A stretch of 64,000 nucleotides of DNA from Pisaster brevispinus (taxonomy: Eukaryota; Echinodermata; Asteroidea; Forcipulatida; Asteriidae). A program made the position numbers and the translations under genes. Within the stretch, counting starts at the first letter, position 1; every line of letters starts with the position of its first letter. The DNA lies in the NCBI GenBank assembly GCA_023634235.1, contig JAMKCF010000007.1, positions 20,962,592-21,026,591 on the forward strand. Reading direction: 5' to 3'. The notes under the pieces were generated by a model, which did not search any database, was not told where the DNA came from, and was given only the letters and a program-made list of their open reading frames with translations. Below are positions 27,501 through 41,965 of the stretch, in pieces.

Positions 27501-30500
27501 AGAATGATTTTGTGCACATTTAGTTTTGAAACGATTGTACAGATTGTTAATATTTCAGACATATTGAGTTGAGTTGTCTCATGAGAGCGCTACCTATCAG
27601 CTGGAGTAGGAGAGGCAAGTTCAACTGAATGGCCACTATAATCGTCCTGACATTGACAGTTAAAACATGGCGAATGGGAAAAGTCTGCGGAATTTGTTCA
27701 CAATGATTTGACATCAATTCAAGTTTATCTCTCCCAAAAATCATGCCGTTTCACGACAAATCCATGTAGGTGCTATCAATTTAGTAAGTGATCCACATTT
27801 TTTAGCAATCCCCAAGCTTTACCAAAGGCCTTAAAAGAGTCCGTTAACAACATGCTTTTGAATGGCCCTGTATGGCCAACTGATTGCTTGTGGGCAACAT
27901 GTAGGCCTACTACTTATTGGCATTTCATGGTAAATTTAAATAAATACTACAACTTTGTATAGGTACTTGTGCCGCTGAAGTCATTTGTTCCAGTTGTATG
28001 CTCAAGGGAATCAGTTACTATCGCATGATCTGATTGGCTATCGGGCAAAGTAATGTCACTCTCTGTTGCCCAGTCACATTTAGGAAATGAGATAGTCAAC
28101 TGAATATGTTGTACAAAATGTTTTCCTTGAAAATCACAAAAACTCTGGAAAATTAACTGAAGAGAAAGTATTCCATTCTTTATTCCGAGCTTATTATTGT
28201 TCTTCGTGAATTTGTTATATAAATGTTTCAGTTTGTTTAAAATTCCTGATTTGTAATATGTCCCTGAACAGTGTGGTTCTGCACTCCATAATTAGCTTTG
28301 CCTCTTGGCATAATGATACATGAAGATATTCAGTCAATTATTCCTGGATAGGATATCCAAAGATAACAGGAATCATCATTACTACATAGCTAGTAAACAG
28401 GATGGGGCTGGGGTCTATTAAAAGGTGAAACAGGCTACCATTGGACTCATCATCAATATGTCAATATGGTCTTGATTATACAGCAAGGCACCTGTGTGCC
28501 TCTCATAACCTTTACCCTATGATGTTGTCAGTCTGTGTAAAATTACTATATTTTAAAGGGCAACAAAGTGGCAGACCAGTCTCGATACTATATCTAGATA
28601 CTCCTCTTTGGAGAAGTGGTCAATTAGGGCACTGCAACATTTAATTTCTTATTTCAAAATTTGAAAACATTCCTTGTGAGATTTGTTGCTTTGGGGAACA
28701 AGATGAACATCTTTACTAATTATTTCCTTGTAATTTATGTTTCGTATCTAGATAATTGGTTTTTACCTATGGGATACCCAGAGTCTCCAGGCAAAACATA
28801 AAATTGATTTTTAACCAGCTAAGGATGTCTTCTATAAAAACTGTGCTTGCTAATCAGACATCCTACTATTTTCCTATTGTTTGAAACATCTTTGTTTCAT
28901 TTATAAATTGAATTCTTACATTTTGGAAATAAGAAATTGACACTTTCATAGCGAAAGGGGATTGGTACATTATAGAATTAGAAATACTTGTTTTATTTGG
29001 GGGATTTTTTTTTTGTGGCAGAAAATAAACGCATTCCTAGACTGTCCATTTTTGCAGCAATTTCTAAAGAATGGTAATTTTGCTGTTAGCGTCGTTTGAC
29101 CTCCTTTGGGAAGCAACTTCCAACGTCAAATCTACAATTTTCTCCTAATACGTTAAGTTTGATCAAACCCGTACCCAAGAGCAGCCAGACATGTCTGATG
29201 TCGTACAATAAATGCAGCATCTAATCAGTATCAAACCACTTCAGGGAGGCATTGAATTCATTGGCTTCCATTTATAGAAGAAACATCTCGCAATCATTGT
29301 TGATTGCTCAACATGAATCCGAACAGATCATTATCCTATTCTTGCTTTATATTCTTCAAATTATAAGAATTTATGTTGAATTTCAGTTGATTTGAGTTTC
29401 TCATTTTGGTCCCATCTGTGAAAAAAACGATAGGCTTAGTCTTTTTCATGTTACAAATGTTTGTACTTTTTCATCTACATGTCTTAAATTTTTTGTGGGA
29501 TAGTGTCTTTATGGTAAATCTTGACCAAAATTCTCACACCTTGTTTAGGCAATTGGACAATTTTGGGGGCAAAATTAAATATTAAATCTTTGTTATTGAA
29601 TAATTTGTTTTGAAACTGTAACAAGTAACAGTTAAAAAGTAGGCCTACATTAAAAATCAAGTAACTTTCTTCATACTAATGAAAAACCAGGAGTTGGACC
29701 AAAACAAGTTCAGTTTGCAGTTGGAGATGGAAATGAGTGTATTTCCCATAATAAACTGACACAAACAAGACAGGCCTTTTGAGATTCAAAGTCTGCAGAC
29801 TCACAGAAATTATTTTACCAACAATGCAGTCGTTGAAAGTATACCACTACACTTCGCAGAAAGCACATGACAAAAGTTACTACCAATAAAAAATGTTTTA
29901 AGAAAGCTTCACCTTGTTAATTTATTGAAGGTGCTAGCAGTAAACCTAACAGAATATTTGGATGGCTGAGGGCAATGATATTGAACTAGACCCAAGTACC
30001 GTACTTAAAGTCATTGTCCGCAAGTCATGAGTCCCTATTCAGGCCAAGGCCACTGGCTTATGAGTAGTCCCACCAAAAATAATCCATGCCAACAGGGGTG
30101 TGTAATGCTGAAACAAACAACAGCAGGGTGTTTCAAATCCCCTGATGGCTGTGGGTTTAACACCAACCAATAGAGGGCGTTAGAAATCTAGATAGAACAG
30201 AGCGTCAAGCAAAAGAGGTGTTATATAAATATATAGGTAGAAAACAAATGTGACAAAGAGTAAACTAATCAAACTAAATAAGAATAAGAACAAGTTGAAT
30301 AAGGTCTGCACATGATCTTTGTATTGTGGCATGTATGAGAGAGCTGAGCCATTAAAACCGTTATAATATTCTCTCTACTCTGCGAGAAAGATTAACCTTA
30401 GTTAAGTAACCGATTTGCTTTGTACATACTGTGAAGGTTTTATCCTGCAAGGACAAATAACCATAAACCGTTCCCGAGCTATTGGAGGGGCAGATTTCAA

Positions 30501-31959
30501 TTATTTTTTTGTGAAAAATGTTCCTGCTGTCCTAAAACAACAACGTCTTTGTCATCCAGATCTAATATGTGCTTTTTGAACTGCCGCCCATTTACGTGTT
30601 AAGTGAGGTGGAATTACAGTGCCCACTCACAGTTTACTCCAAATAGGTCAAGTTATGCATTCTTTGACTTTGAACCACATCAGTGCCTGTCTACAAATCT
30701 CTGAGTTTTGTACGTGCGTGCTTAACAGTGAAAAAGAAATTGTGTGAACACGTACGTGAGTGATTGAATCATTTCATTCTAGCTAACACAATTGTATCCT
30801 ATAGTCTTCTTTCTGCGCGACCTTGGCAATCTTCATCTCGTCGGTCTTGTTTCAGCGGAATGTCCTTGACGCGACTGAGCGCGCTCAAACTTGAAGGCAC
30901 ACGTATCCCCGCTGAAAGTGGGTCAGAAAGTATGTACCACCCTCCACTCCTCCATTGATGTATACCACACATCATTTCCACTTAAAGTTGTTTAGAGCCA
31001 TGCCAACTATACGCCTATGGTTATTCTCATCAGAAATTATTACAAAACAAAGTTCTAACTTCCTTGGCCTGACCTAGATACATGTCCAGCGATATATAAT
31101 ACCCAAGGTCATCCTTTGTTTAAATAAGGAGAATTCTGAAGAAGGGTATTCATTCACTCTCAATCAATGGGCCTCAAAGGGGTTTTTTGTCCCTCGGACT
31201 ATTTTTACAGAGAGGTTATCAATGAAGGGAAATAGTGCATGAAAAAGCAGGATTAAAGGAAAGAACAAAAATGTAGAATAGTGATGACAAGAACAAGATT
31301 AAAAAGCAAAGAATTAAAGGTTCACTGGATTGTGGACAAGAACTGATAGCCTTGTGTGTTTGCAGCACTTATCCAATAAAACAACTGTTGAATAATTGGT
31401 TGTACATCTTTAAAAATCCTGTTTACATGGTTTTAGAAGCATCCGCCACTGGCACCTTTTATTCTGAAATTCAGTCATTCAGTCATTACTTTCTAAAACA
31501 TGAAAACACTTTTATTTTTCATTTTGATGATAAAAACATCTACCAACTTTGAATGAAAGTGAACTTTGTAACGCCTGAGTATGCTGGAGGTAGGTTATAA
31601 CCACTGCTGGACCATCGCTTTAAAATCTGTGTTAATATAAATGATAATAACATGAATGTGATGTAGGGTATGCAGAGAGCTCCTACTGGGTCTGCTCATT
31701 GTGGGGTGTCTGATTTGATTGAATAGCTGTCATTTCTGAGTCATTTAGTACACAGCAGGGGTAACCTTTAGAAGTATTCAACCCAGAATTTACACGTATT
31801 TGCTGTGGGAAAATCAAAGCCCTCTAGTGGTGGGATTATGCACGGTCTAATGACTATATAGGGCCACTTCATAGTTCCATTAAATAGTGGGTTACACGTT
31901 GCTCAGATACAATGAATCACTGATATTCCTGTAGATGCTTGGATAATATAGTAGGATGG
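24561..31959. other. Intronic sequence, no supported gene
   Basis: AT-rich unique DNA. TTCACGACAAATCCATGTAG at 27750-27769 is identical to 32247-32266 in the LINE 3' region, so a small piece of the same repeat may lie here. CTCF-like AGAGGGCG occurs near 30171. The GTAGGCCTAC-type palindrome occurs near 27902. Confidence 0.5.
27235..27250 (-). promoter_or_regulatory. Nuclear-receptor DR4 element overlapping an NR5A-type site
   Basis: On the minus strand the sequence reads AGGTCAGCCAAGGTCA: two perfect AGGTCA half-sites separated by four bases (DR4). The second is extended to CCAAGGTCA, which fits the NR5A (FTZ-F1/LRH-1/SF-1) monomer consensus. A further TGACCT lies at 27290-27295. NR5A receptors are classic regulators and targets of vertebrate NR0B genes, so this intronic site is plausible. 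Occupancy is untested. Confidence 0.4.
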
Positions 31960-32392
31960 TTTCATTTAAAAAAATAAATCAGACATTTAGGGGTGTCCCA
32001 TCTTAATACTGACCTCTTTTTAAGAGTTTATTTTGGCTATGACTTTCAAAGAATACCAGGCTTTTTGCTTCTTCTCACCCATATAGAACAAAGAGCCTTT
32101 CCAACAGCTTTTATTCCACATACTGCATCTCGTTGGAACTCCTTACCCGGTGCATGTTTCCTTCCATCCAACAATCTAAACTTTTAAAAGAGTAATATAA
32201 ATTCCTATCTTTAGCTCTCCTGAGTTATTTTCATCTACATATTTTCTTCACGACAAATCCATGTAGCCCCTTTCCAAGAGTGGCTTTTAGCTGTGTTTGG
32301 AGCAAAATTGCATAATATATTATTTATTTATTTATTTATTTTTTTTTTTTTAATTTATTTATTATTTTTTTTTGGGGGGGGAGGGGGGGGGA
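31960..32392 (+). mobile_element. 3' end of a non-LTR retrotransposon (reverse transcriptase ORF C-terminus and tail)
   Basis: The frame at 31993-32187 contains FIPHTASRWNSLPGACF followed by PSNNLNF. This matches the conserved end of LINE ORF2 proteins (form S/AFIPRTxRxWNSLP), as in CR1/L2/Rex-type elements. The frame then breaks by a stop (KSNINSYL resumes directly after it), so the copy is dead and 5'-truncated. It ends in an ATTT-repeat and T-rich tail at about 32321-32376, followed by a G-rich run, as is typical of such tails. Clade assignment is not made. Confidence 0.7.
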
Positions 32393-34642
32393 TTTTGTTC
32401 CTCTTCAATGTTGCTTTGTTAGGGAGCCATACATCAGACTGAGACTTGTAATGAGTTTCACTCGATGACGTCCCTAATGCATACTTTTCTAAGGAAGAGA
32501 GATGATTTACATGTAGCATGCAACCATTAAGAATAATTTTCTTTATGGAGTCTTGAAGGGCTTTTGTCGCCTTTACTAGAGACCAGACAGCACTTATACA
32601 TAATCCTTCCCTTCCTTGAATCTGCTTTCCCATGGGTCATCATCCCCCCATTGTTAGAAGAGCCTTGACCCTACCTGACCCCCTTCCTGCCCCTCCCATC
32701 ATTTAAAAAAAAAAACCTTGTCTTGTCAGATCAAGCATATCCTCCCACAGTTCCAAAAGGAAAATTAAAACTAAGAGCCACCTAATAAACTTGACCTTAA
32801 GGGACCCCGCATCTAATCGGCGCCTGTCAAGGCAAACCCAAATAACGCTGTTGCCCTCTCAAGTTCATAGCCATTTGTGGATAAGCCTTGTGCTAAATTG
32901 TTGGGACGTCCGAAGATTTATGACTCAATTCTCATTTCCTACACACAGTATTGTTGTTAAGTGTTTAAACCCATGGTGGATTATCCTGAACTTATTTCCA
33001 AACCCTTCCCCCCCCCCCTTAAAAAAAAGAGGAGGGAAAACCGAAACAGAAAAGTGGGTTTGTCAGCCCTTGTTAGATGTCTACAGAAGCTTCCGCATGT
33101 TGCCTTTGTGCGTACTTCACAGAGGCAACGTGAGTCTGCAAAAGAATCTGAAATGAACGTGACGTTCTAGACACACAGTACCGACATCTGCTCATTGGAG
33201 AAAGAAATGAGGTTAGGACTATTGAGAATTGATGGAACAACTCTGTTGCTTTGGAGCAGGATTTATCACAATGGAAGCCCAGCTAATTCCTGACCATGAA
33301 CTAATTCAATTCTAGAGCAGTCCGTTTTCCGGGTGGGCACCAAATCCATCATTTTCAGTCGGTTTTCTGGTGCATAAATACAGCAGTTGAAGAATACTGT
33401 ATTATTATGTTAACACTTGAGTTTTTGCTAATGGTCATTCTAATGCAATTTGTTGTTTTTAATAATGAAATTCTGGCTTCCTCTTCATTCATGGTGTACA
33501 CGATCTTTGATTATTAGGAGGCAGTGTACAGCGTTTCCCATAAATGTCATGGATTAATTCATGATACCTGTTTAGTAACTGCTTTAGACAAGGTACAGTA
33601 TTTCATGTTGGCAGCACTAATGATGCACTTAAGCTTATTTTTTTTTTTTAAACCATTACAATACAAAGTCACGGCAGTTTCTTCATATGTAAACAAGATG
33701 GTCGAGAGACTCTGGTTAAAAATATGAGAAAGGACTTATTTAGTAAAATTGTATATTGGGAAATTGTATTACTTTTGTTAGAAATGACAGCACTTCCAAT
33801 GTAACTAATCCTGGGGGAAATTGAGACTAAAGTCAACCTTTTTTTCAAATAAAAACATAACCAATTCTTTAGAAACTATCCAGTACAACTTTTCTTTAAG
33901 GTAGATGAACTTTTTTTGTGTTCGTACCATTAGTTATATTTGTAAAGTCCGACTTTGCCTGAGTGGATTAATTTTTTTTTATACAATCTCAAAAAATAAC
34001 CCCTGGTTGTTACCTGATAACCCCCATTTTAGAGTGGTTCGACCCAGTGGCAGTGGCCGTGACTGTTAAACTTTGTCAGAACACAGACATACTACTCGCA
34101 TTGCCCAGTTCAGGGTCATCCAGTGCGTATGTTGCCAACATCTGAGCGCGCTCAGTATGCCATGACGTCATTGACCATGCTTCATAATGCAGTGATTGTT
34201 GTCCCCAAAAGTCCTGCAGGCAGTCTGCCATGAAAAAAAACATAACTGTTTCTTTTTGTGGGTGTATTTTAAGGCAATTGTACATAATTGATGAGTGATT
34301 TTGTCTTGTAGAACAAAGGTCCATGAATTATTTTACAGCCATGTTCGCATAATTTTATTTAGCCAGCTGATCACAAAAGATAAAGAGTACTTTAAACATT
34401 CAGCCTCATCTTCCTTTGAAAAGAACTTGCAGGAAGTCGGTAAAGTAAATAATTCATAAATGTATAATTCTACAATGTCTGGATACAGCTGATAAATTCT
34501 GAACAAAAAGAAAGAGCCACCTCAACGTTTACGACTTGTAAACAATAAATCAGGTATTTTGGATAGCGTGCACGTTTGTGATACTGCATGCTTTGTAATG
34601 TCTAGTTCCATTTTCCTGATTGCAGGCTTCATTTGAGAGAAT

Positions 34643-34714
34643 TTTGTTTGTTTGTTTGTTTGTTTGTTTATTTATTTGTTGGGGTGTTTGTTTGTTTGTT
34701 TGTTTGTTTATTTC
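34643..34714. repeat. (TTTG)n/(TTTA)n microsatellite
   Basis: Two blocks of TTTG units, each ending in TTTA units, separated by TTGGGGTG. The open frame across it (Phe/Val/Cys/Leu repeats) is an artefact. Confidence 0.9.
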
Positions 34715-37700
34715 TAGTTATAAGTCAGGTGTGGTTGTTTGTTGGGACTTCAGACTTTGCTTGATAAGTTGGTTTGTGGTGATTAGTGATAATTCAAGAG
34801 TCTTGCATGAGTTTTTGCTATGTGCAATTTGCACGGTAAAAAGATCATGTCTAAATTGGTTGTTAGGGTTGTTTGATCCTCCAATTCCTAGTCCTAGTTT
34901 TTATTTGAAAGATCTATTAGTCAGCCAATGTACAATCAGGTTACTTGAAATGTTTTTGTGATGGGAATAATCAGGCCAAGCATGAAGACTGATGGCATGT
35001 CCCCCCTGAATCCAGCAATTCTAAACCTTGTTGTTCTATCAGGAATAACCTTTATGCCCCCTGGTCTGAAAGCCTGGAAGTCCCGATGAGATCCCCCCTA
35101 CTCCAAACTCATTGTCAAAGCCCATGATATGCACTAATGGAGCATATAGTCCTCATTTACTGCCTGGAATTGTACTGGTGCCGACACGCCAAGGCCAAAA
35201 CCATCATACATCAGGAAGATGACTGTCAAAGGAGATGGTTGTTGGGATGACAGGCTGACTCTCTCAGGGTCACCAACGGAGCAAATGAGCGCTTCGCTAA
35301 AGCAGCTGGCCTTGATGTCGGCCTAGATTTTATCTTGTAACCACTGCTCTTCAAAATCCACTCTGTAAGAACCAGGAGTTATTATTTTATACAATCAGTT
35401 CTCTGCCAGGAAACTGAGCACTCTAGAAAATTGATTGAAACTGCTTTAAAGAGTGACAATGATTCGCAGATTTAGGCCTTTATTGTCGAATTAAGTAAGT
35501 TTCCGTGACATATAATCACTATTTACATCTTGTGTGTCAACCAGGATTGTCCGATCAAATTTTGGGGAAAATCACCCTTTTCTAAAGTGAAGCCCAGTGA
35601 CATTGAAGGCTCAGTAACTTTGTGAATGGGTGTACTGTCAAAAAGTTGCTTACAAATTTAATGATGTTTTATAAAAAACCTTGTTTTTGTACCTTTCAAA
35701 ACCATTCTCAACTAGTATTTTCAAATTCAGTGCTGCCTAAAACAAATTAGTCACACGTGAGGGATGTGGGAATAAAATATTGTAACTAATTAAACTCCAA
35801 ATGAATTATTACTGGCAAATTATTTGACCAACCACAATCCCGTCCCCAAATATGATTTTAAACACCGAGTCAATAAAACATCTGCTTAGAGACAACATTT
35901 AAAATATTAATAATAAACAAACAAAAGTCAACATCATAATATGTCAGTAAGTAAATGTAAAGTACAAAATTCAACATTGACAATTCTTTATTAATAACTA
36001 AAAGGAAATCTTAAACACTCAAAAGGGAAGAAGATAATGGGGCCAGGTTTTACAAGGCTGAGGTTAAAGTTGGTGCTTTTAAGTTTTTGGCTCAACAAAA
36101 ATGTGTGAAAGTTATGGTCTACAGTTGCGAGAGTGGCATACAGAGTTCTCCTGTTACTTTCATATACCCTTGAACTTTAGTTTGTAATGTCAGGGTATGC
36201 CACAGTGCATCAAGTTACACCCATGGAACAAAGAACAAACGGCTAACATCACTTTCTTCAGGTTGATACTGTTTATGGGGGGAAGTTGGTCTTGTTCCAA
36301 GTTGTTCCAAGACCGATGCGCACATCTTGCTGCAAATATGTGTATCCTGCTAGCGTGTACCTTGTTGGTGCAAAAATACATGTAAAAAATCCCTTGGAAG
36401 CCTTCAGTACAAAAAACCTCCTTTAATTGTATTTCACACTTTGCATGTTCACAATTGTTTTGTTTGGGATAGATTTGCATTTGCTAAAAAAAAAAAAAAC
36501 TGATGTGAGATCTTTGTAATGCTATCCCTTGAGCAAATTTCTCAGATTAAGTCTCCACATTGTAAAACAACATTCTCACATTTTGTCTAAAAAATTTATC
36601 TAACAACAACTTGCTCTCCCGACAAAGCCATCTTTGACAGAATAATTGAACTTTGACCACAAATTGGCCCAATTTTTTCAAATGACCTGAAGACTACTGC
36701 AGGTTCTGTCTTCTTGTATCCAAGCGGAAGACAGTCCACAAGCCCAAGACTTGGATAATTTCATCCTTTTCCCCATCTTTAAAAAAAAGTAATCAAAGTT
36801 ATTATTTAATCCAGACCTTTTTAATGCTAAAAACAGTCCTCGTTAATTTTTGTTCATGCTTCAATCTATAAATAACCACAAAAAACAAGTTACCAACCAA
36901 TGATATTGATCAAGTTATCAAGAGAGGGCGCTATTTACATTCATTACAGAGTAAGACACTGTTAACTATTCTCACAAAAGCAGTGAGTTTATTGCTTGCC
37001 ATAAGAGATACTTTCAGTTGAAAACAAAGCAGTTCCTTCATGTTTTCTTCCTATAAAAAAAAAATGTTTTTATAAAAATGAGGCTGAAAGGTCTAAAAAA
37101 TCTGGCACCCTTTTGCATACATTGAGAATCACTTATTGTTTTTGTGTATGCGGACCGTGACTTGGTGGCAGCGTAACAGTCCATACTGCGCAAGTTAGTC
37201 ATTGATCGATTGTTATTGTGTAAACGTGCTTCGAGCTAATGATTGTTAATAGTATCCATAAATGAACAAGTTAATAAAATAGAACTCGTTGATTTCAAGT
37301 GCTTACAAAATAGCTGTAAATTTAATTTAATGAATTATTTCTTGATTTGGTCTCTGGTGTACATGCACACATGTACATGACTAAGTTAAAAAACCGACGT
37401 CAGAATATCTCATAAGAAAGTCCTTACGATAAAAATTGGAATGAAAGACTGACCAAATTTATAATTTTTAACATCCCTTCTGGAGGGTCAACCTTGCTTT
37501 GCCATCACCTACATATTATTGTTGTTAAATAACCTCCATCGGACAATAACCACGCCATGCCATTTTACAAATTTGCGAGTGACCTACATGAGCAGTTACA
37601 AAACGGCCAACAAATTAATTTATTAGCCCATTTTATGGAGTTTCAGCCCCAATATGAAGGTAACACACATCAATAAATTAGTAGCCTTGTATTTGCGTTG

Positions 37701-38369
37701 GTGTCCTTGTGTAACAGAACAATACTCTCAAAATGATCATTGCCAAATGCCAAATTCACTCACTGTAATTTTCTTCGCTCTAAAGAAACGTAGTGCTCAA
37801 GGTGAGCTTCATCAAGGCTTGCAATATTTGCGCTCCCTTGTCCTTTCCACCAAGATAAAACACAGTTTGGATGACTAAAATTTGATCGAGTTCATATCGA
37901 AGAAACTGAAACCTTATAACCTTGTATTTTATTTTAAATTCCATGTTCTTTTGCTGTAATAATCGTCCAGTTACTCACTTACCCTACATATGTTCGCCCT
38001 TTTTTCACAATTTAATTGACTTCTTTGACTGTTTTGTTGCTGTATTGGTATTTAGCTGAATTGTTTTCTGTCTTCTTCTCCAATCCCAAACAAAAGCGCC
38101 ATTAAATTCTCATAATTATACCTTGACCTTTCGCGTCCATCACAAATTGAAATAAGATGATAAATTGAATTTCCAGAGAAGAGGAAGTCCTTTCATCAAA
38201 CCAACCTTGGTCTCAAACTACAACCTTTTGTCAAATTTCTGCTTCAGTAATGTATCTATCAGTAACCAAGAATTATGAGTATATCAAATTATAAAATGGT
38301 CATCTTTCAACTCATTTTTAAAATTGTTTTATACTAATTACTCAAAGCTACGGCTTACCTCACCTATTC

Positions 38370-38555
38370 TGTAGGATTTGTGGTTTGGTGCTGTAAGACA
38401 TGTATGACTCTGGACTCAAATTCAGACTTGTGTCCCACTCGAGTTCCATCTTTAAAGACTTGGACTCGGACTTGTCACAACAATCAGTGACTCTGACTAT
38501 GACATGACCATCTGGAATCAGACTCGATATTAGGGAATTGGTACTCGACAGCAAA
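38370..38555. repeat. Degenerate GACTCGGACT-type interspersed repeat
   Basis: Repeated GACTCTGGACTC, CACTCGAGTTCC, GGACTCGGACTTG and CAGACTCG motifs cluster in about 180 bases. The pattern resembles a common class of interspersed repeat in marine animals. No ends or target duplication are visible, so the classification is tentative. Confidence 0.35.
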
Positions 38556-41500
38556 CAAATTAAATATAATAAATTTTATTGCAAAATATACACATGTGTA
38601 TAGTTACATATTTAATAATATGTAGTAAGTTGCTTTACATACTTTCTGTCTTTTCATCAATACTTAATGATGAGTAATTATCCATTCTGGTGTTGTGAAT
38701 ACCAGTTTCAAAAAAAAGTTTTTACTTTATTGACTTTCTTATTCTTGATGCATCTTCCGTCTTAATGAAATCTCTCTTTTTGAGAATACCACTGTTCATA
38801 GACTTGTGTGCTTCTTTTTAAGAGAAGTCTTGATGGCAACTTGAGTGCAAAGTGCAACTTCCAAACATTCAAATTGTAAAAAAGTGTTGACCTTTTTTCT
38901 TCACAATTAACAAAACAAATCAAAGAATAATATTTATTTGCATCATATTTGTGGTATAACTTAGTTTTAGATTTTTTCATGGCTGTTCTACATGGAAGGA
39001 TAATCCAATTGCAACATTTTTACCAGTCTCCTGAAAGTCTTTGTAAAGTGGCTAAAAACAAGTAAGAATTAATTTTGTCCCTTGGTGAAGATTTTTTTTA
39101 AAAAACTGTATAACTTTGTGACTCATTAGTGTGGACTGGGATTTAGGACTTGAATAGGCATATCAGAAGGGATGCTGTATATTTTATTCAATTAAGTGAA
39201 AGCTGCTTGTTTAGTTAGCAAGGCATTATGTGGCATTTTTTCTTGTATTTTTTTGATTGTATGTTATCAAACCTTTCACTCAATATGAAATTTTTCTTGA
39301 AAGAAATTCCCCCCAACCTTGCGCCCCAGTATTTGCCTTGTCAATTTCAACTCTGAATGTTACATGAGTGCCACATATAAGCCTTGGTTTGGAAATCTAT
39401 CCCCCAACCCATTAGCTTGACGTAATATGGCAGTCTGTCTATGACTCTACGCTTCACGCTGAAGTTCCTGTACCTATTTGTAGTGATTGCCTGTGGGTTT
39501 TGCCGACCCACTTTATGTCATTGAGGCTGTGTGTCATGGTAATTCATGCCTACTTCTTGTATGTTCCGTGTAGGAGGTACAGATGTTCCTGTGGCCTACT
39601 TTCATCACTCATGATTCAGTCATGTGAACTGGTTTGTCTTGGAGAATTCTCAAGTGGATATATCAAGTCACGTCTTATTAGTAACTTTTCTTATCAGTAA
39701 CTTGTTGTCTTATGTTACCCAGTATCAAGTATTGGGGCCGTGGGCACCTCCGCTATCCCTCCTCCCAGCACAACCTTCCCATCACCATCCATTCTGAAAG
39801 ATGGTTCTGTGAAGATGCTTTTATAAAAAAAAAATCTTAAAACTGATATTAATACCTTAAGAAATTCCCTCCATTAGCTCCATTAGGTTCAACCAATAAA
39901 TCGTTTTACAAACAGCAGTTGACATTTTCCTCCGACATCAAACTTGACATTTGTTAATAGGAAATTGCTTTGTCAACTACATCATTTGAGTTGACAGGTC
40001 GTTTGAAATGGCTCTTTTTCTCTCTCTCTCTCACTCTTTTTTTCTTCGCAAAAAAAATTGGAGCAAGTGAGGCTTTATTTACACTATTTTACATTAGCAC
40101 CAATCAAAACCGACCAGAACTGAAGGCTCTTTTTGATTCTATTACCATTAGCAATGTACGCATTACGTTCCATTAACTTGAATATATGATGTTGACAGGT
40201 TTTGCAATGTGAGTTCTCGTACCCTTGGAACAAACATCCCTCCGCACGCCTTGTGAAACACAAAACAAAGAAAAAGAATACCCCATTCTATTAGCAGGAG
40301 GTGCGAAGGCCGTGGTTTATGATGCACTGCCCGCCATGAAGGTCCTTTGCTGCCCACCATGGAGGACTTTTCACGGTCATTGCCGTATCCTTGGCCGTAG
40401 ATCTCGTTATCAAATGCGTTTTTGTCTTCATTCGCATGCAGTTTTTACCATTCACTTTAATTCAGGGCCGTTTCTATTATTGGATTAATTCAGTAGTTGT
40501 CTCTCACCTTTTTTTTGAGGGTCTTATTTAATATGCCCACATTTTTTCAACCTTTCCTTGATATTCATCTTTTTCCCATCCAATTGTTATTGAGTGACCA
40601 AAATGGTTATTCCCATTTAAATTGAGTGAATCACAAATGCAAGCACATTGTTTTTTTTCTATAGAGCAAACCTTTTTTTTTCACGGTGAAAATATACACT
40701 AACAATAGTATTCCCTGAGAATTTCAGTTAAGACAACGATGACACTTCTCAGGGGCAAAATTAATTTGAATGAGAGGTTGTGAAATATGTGAGGTTTGTC
40801 CATGGACTTGTAAGACAGTTACTACTGATTGGTAGTAAAAATGTCTTTCTCAGAACTGGCACATTTCATAGAGAGATTTATGAACATGATGTTATCACAA
40901 ACCTCACTAGAATAAAAAACATTGGTCTTCTGAAGCGACTTATTCAGTTGCAGCAAGATCGGAGACAAAACAGTTTGTATTAAGGAACATAAGTGTTGTG
41001 ATGCTACTGACTCAGGGAGATTGGAAACTGACATTTTCAAACATGTCAAATGACTCTGAGGTTTATTCTGTATAAAAAAACAACAACAATGTCTTCTGAA
41101 GCTACTAACTCAGTTTCAGCAAGATGGTGGTGGAATTTTTTGACAACAAGTTATTCCTTGATACCTCAACCCTTTTGGTAAGGTAGTCTTCTTAAAATTT
41201 TGGGTGATAAAAGTTGAATACTTTCTTCAATCTTGAATAACTACACTGATAACTGTTTGTCAGTGGAACAACTTTGCAATTTTTTTTTTTAAGGTTGTCC
41301 CTCATCAATCAGACTTTCTTGGCAAACTTTCCAGACAGTCTTAATGATTCTGTAAATGGACCTTGAAATGGATAAGTCATGTGCTGGTTAGGTGCCTCGT
41401 ACCACTTCCTGGAATCAACTGAACTTTAGCCGGTCCTGTGCAGACAACTTCAAAATGTTCTTGGAAAGAAAATGAATTTCACTTTCAAACACAATTCTTG

Positions 41501-41770
41501 TCGGGCAATTTGTTAGTAGAATGCAGATCTGATTTTGTTACAAATTTTGAGGCACGCAGCTAAACTTAAATACAAACTTGGTCCTTTTTGAGAAAAACTG
41601 TTTCTTAGAACTTTATTATATTTAATTTGTTGCTTTTCCAGTCTCGGCAAAATAAATCCTCATTTAGTAATGTAAAATGCTGTCAGGTCTGTAACTTAAT
41701 AAGCAAACCTCAACCACTTGAAAGCAGTTCCTACTCAATCTGAAATTTGCCGGTTTTGGGGTTCTTCAGA

Positions 41771-41965
41771 AGTTTGATTTGAATAGATGCAAATGAACTA
41801 GTGTGTTAATTGAATCCAGGGACAATTTTAAACCCTTATTTACGGGAAAAATTATTTTAAAATCCAAAAAAGGGACTGAAAGCAGTAGTTTGATTTGAAT
41901 TGATGACAACGGACTAGCGTGTTAATTGAATCCAGGGACACTTTAAACTCTTTTTTACAAATAAA
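41771..41965. repeat. Diverged tandem duplication, period about 116 bp
   Basis: AGTTTGATTTGAAT starts at 41771 and at 41887. Both copies continue with a shared TGTTAATTGAATCCAGGGACA segment, split here for length: TGTTAATTGAATCC, then AGGGACA, then a TTTAAAC-type sequence. The copies differ by scattered substitutions and small gaps. No coding potential is apparent. Confidence 0.7.

Noticed and set aside
34620..34961. 113-codon hydrophobic + frame resembling membrane segments
   Set aside because: Its Phe/Val/Cys/Leu repeats come from a TTTG/TTTA microsatellite.
30000..35200. Further NR5A-like YCAAGGYCA words (30044, 31103, 35189)
   Set aside because: A few matches in 64 kb are close to random expectation, and none is clustered or paired like the 27235 site.
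35040..35340. GC-richer stretch resembling coding DNA
   Set aside because: All frames are broken by stops and no family is recognised; at most a very old transposon fragment.
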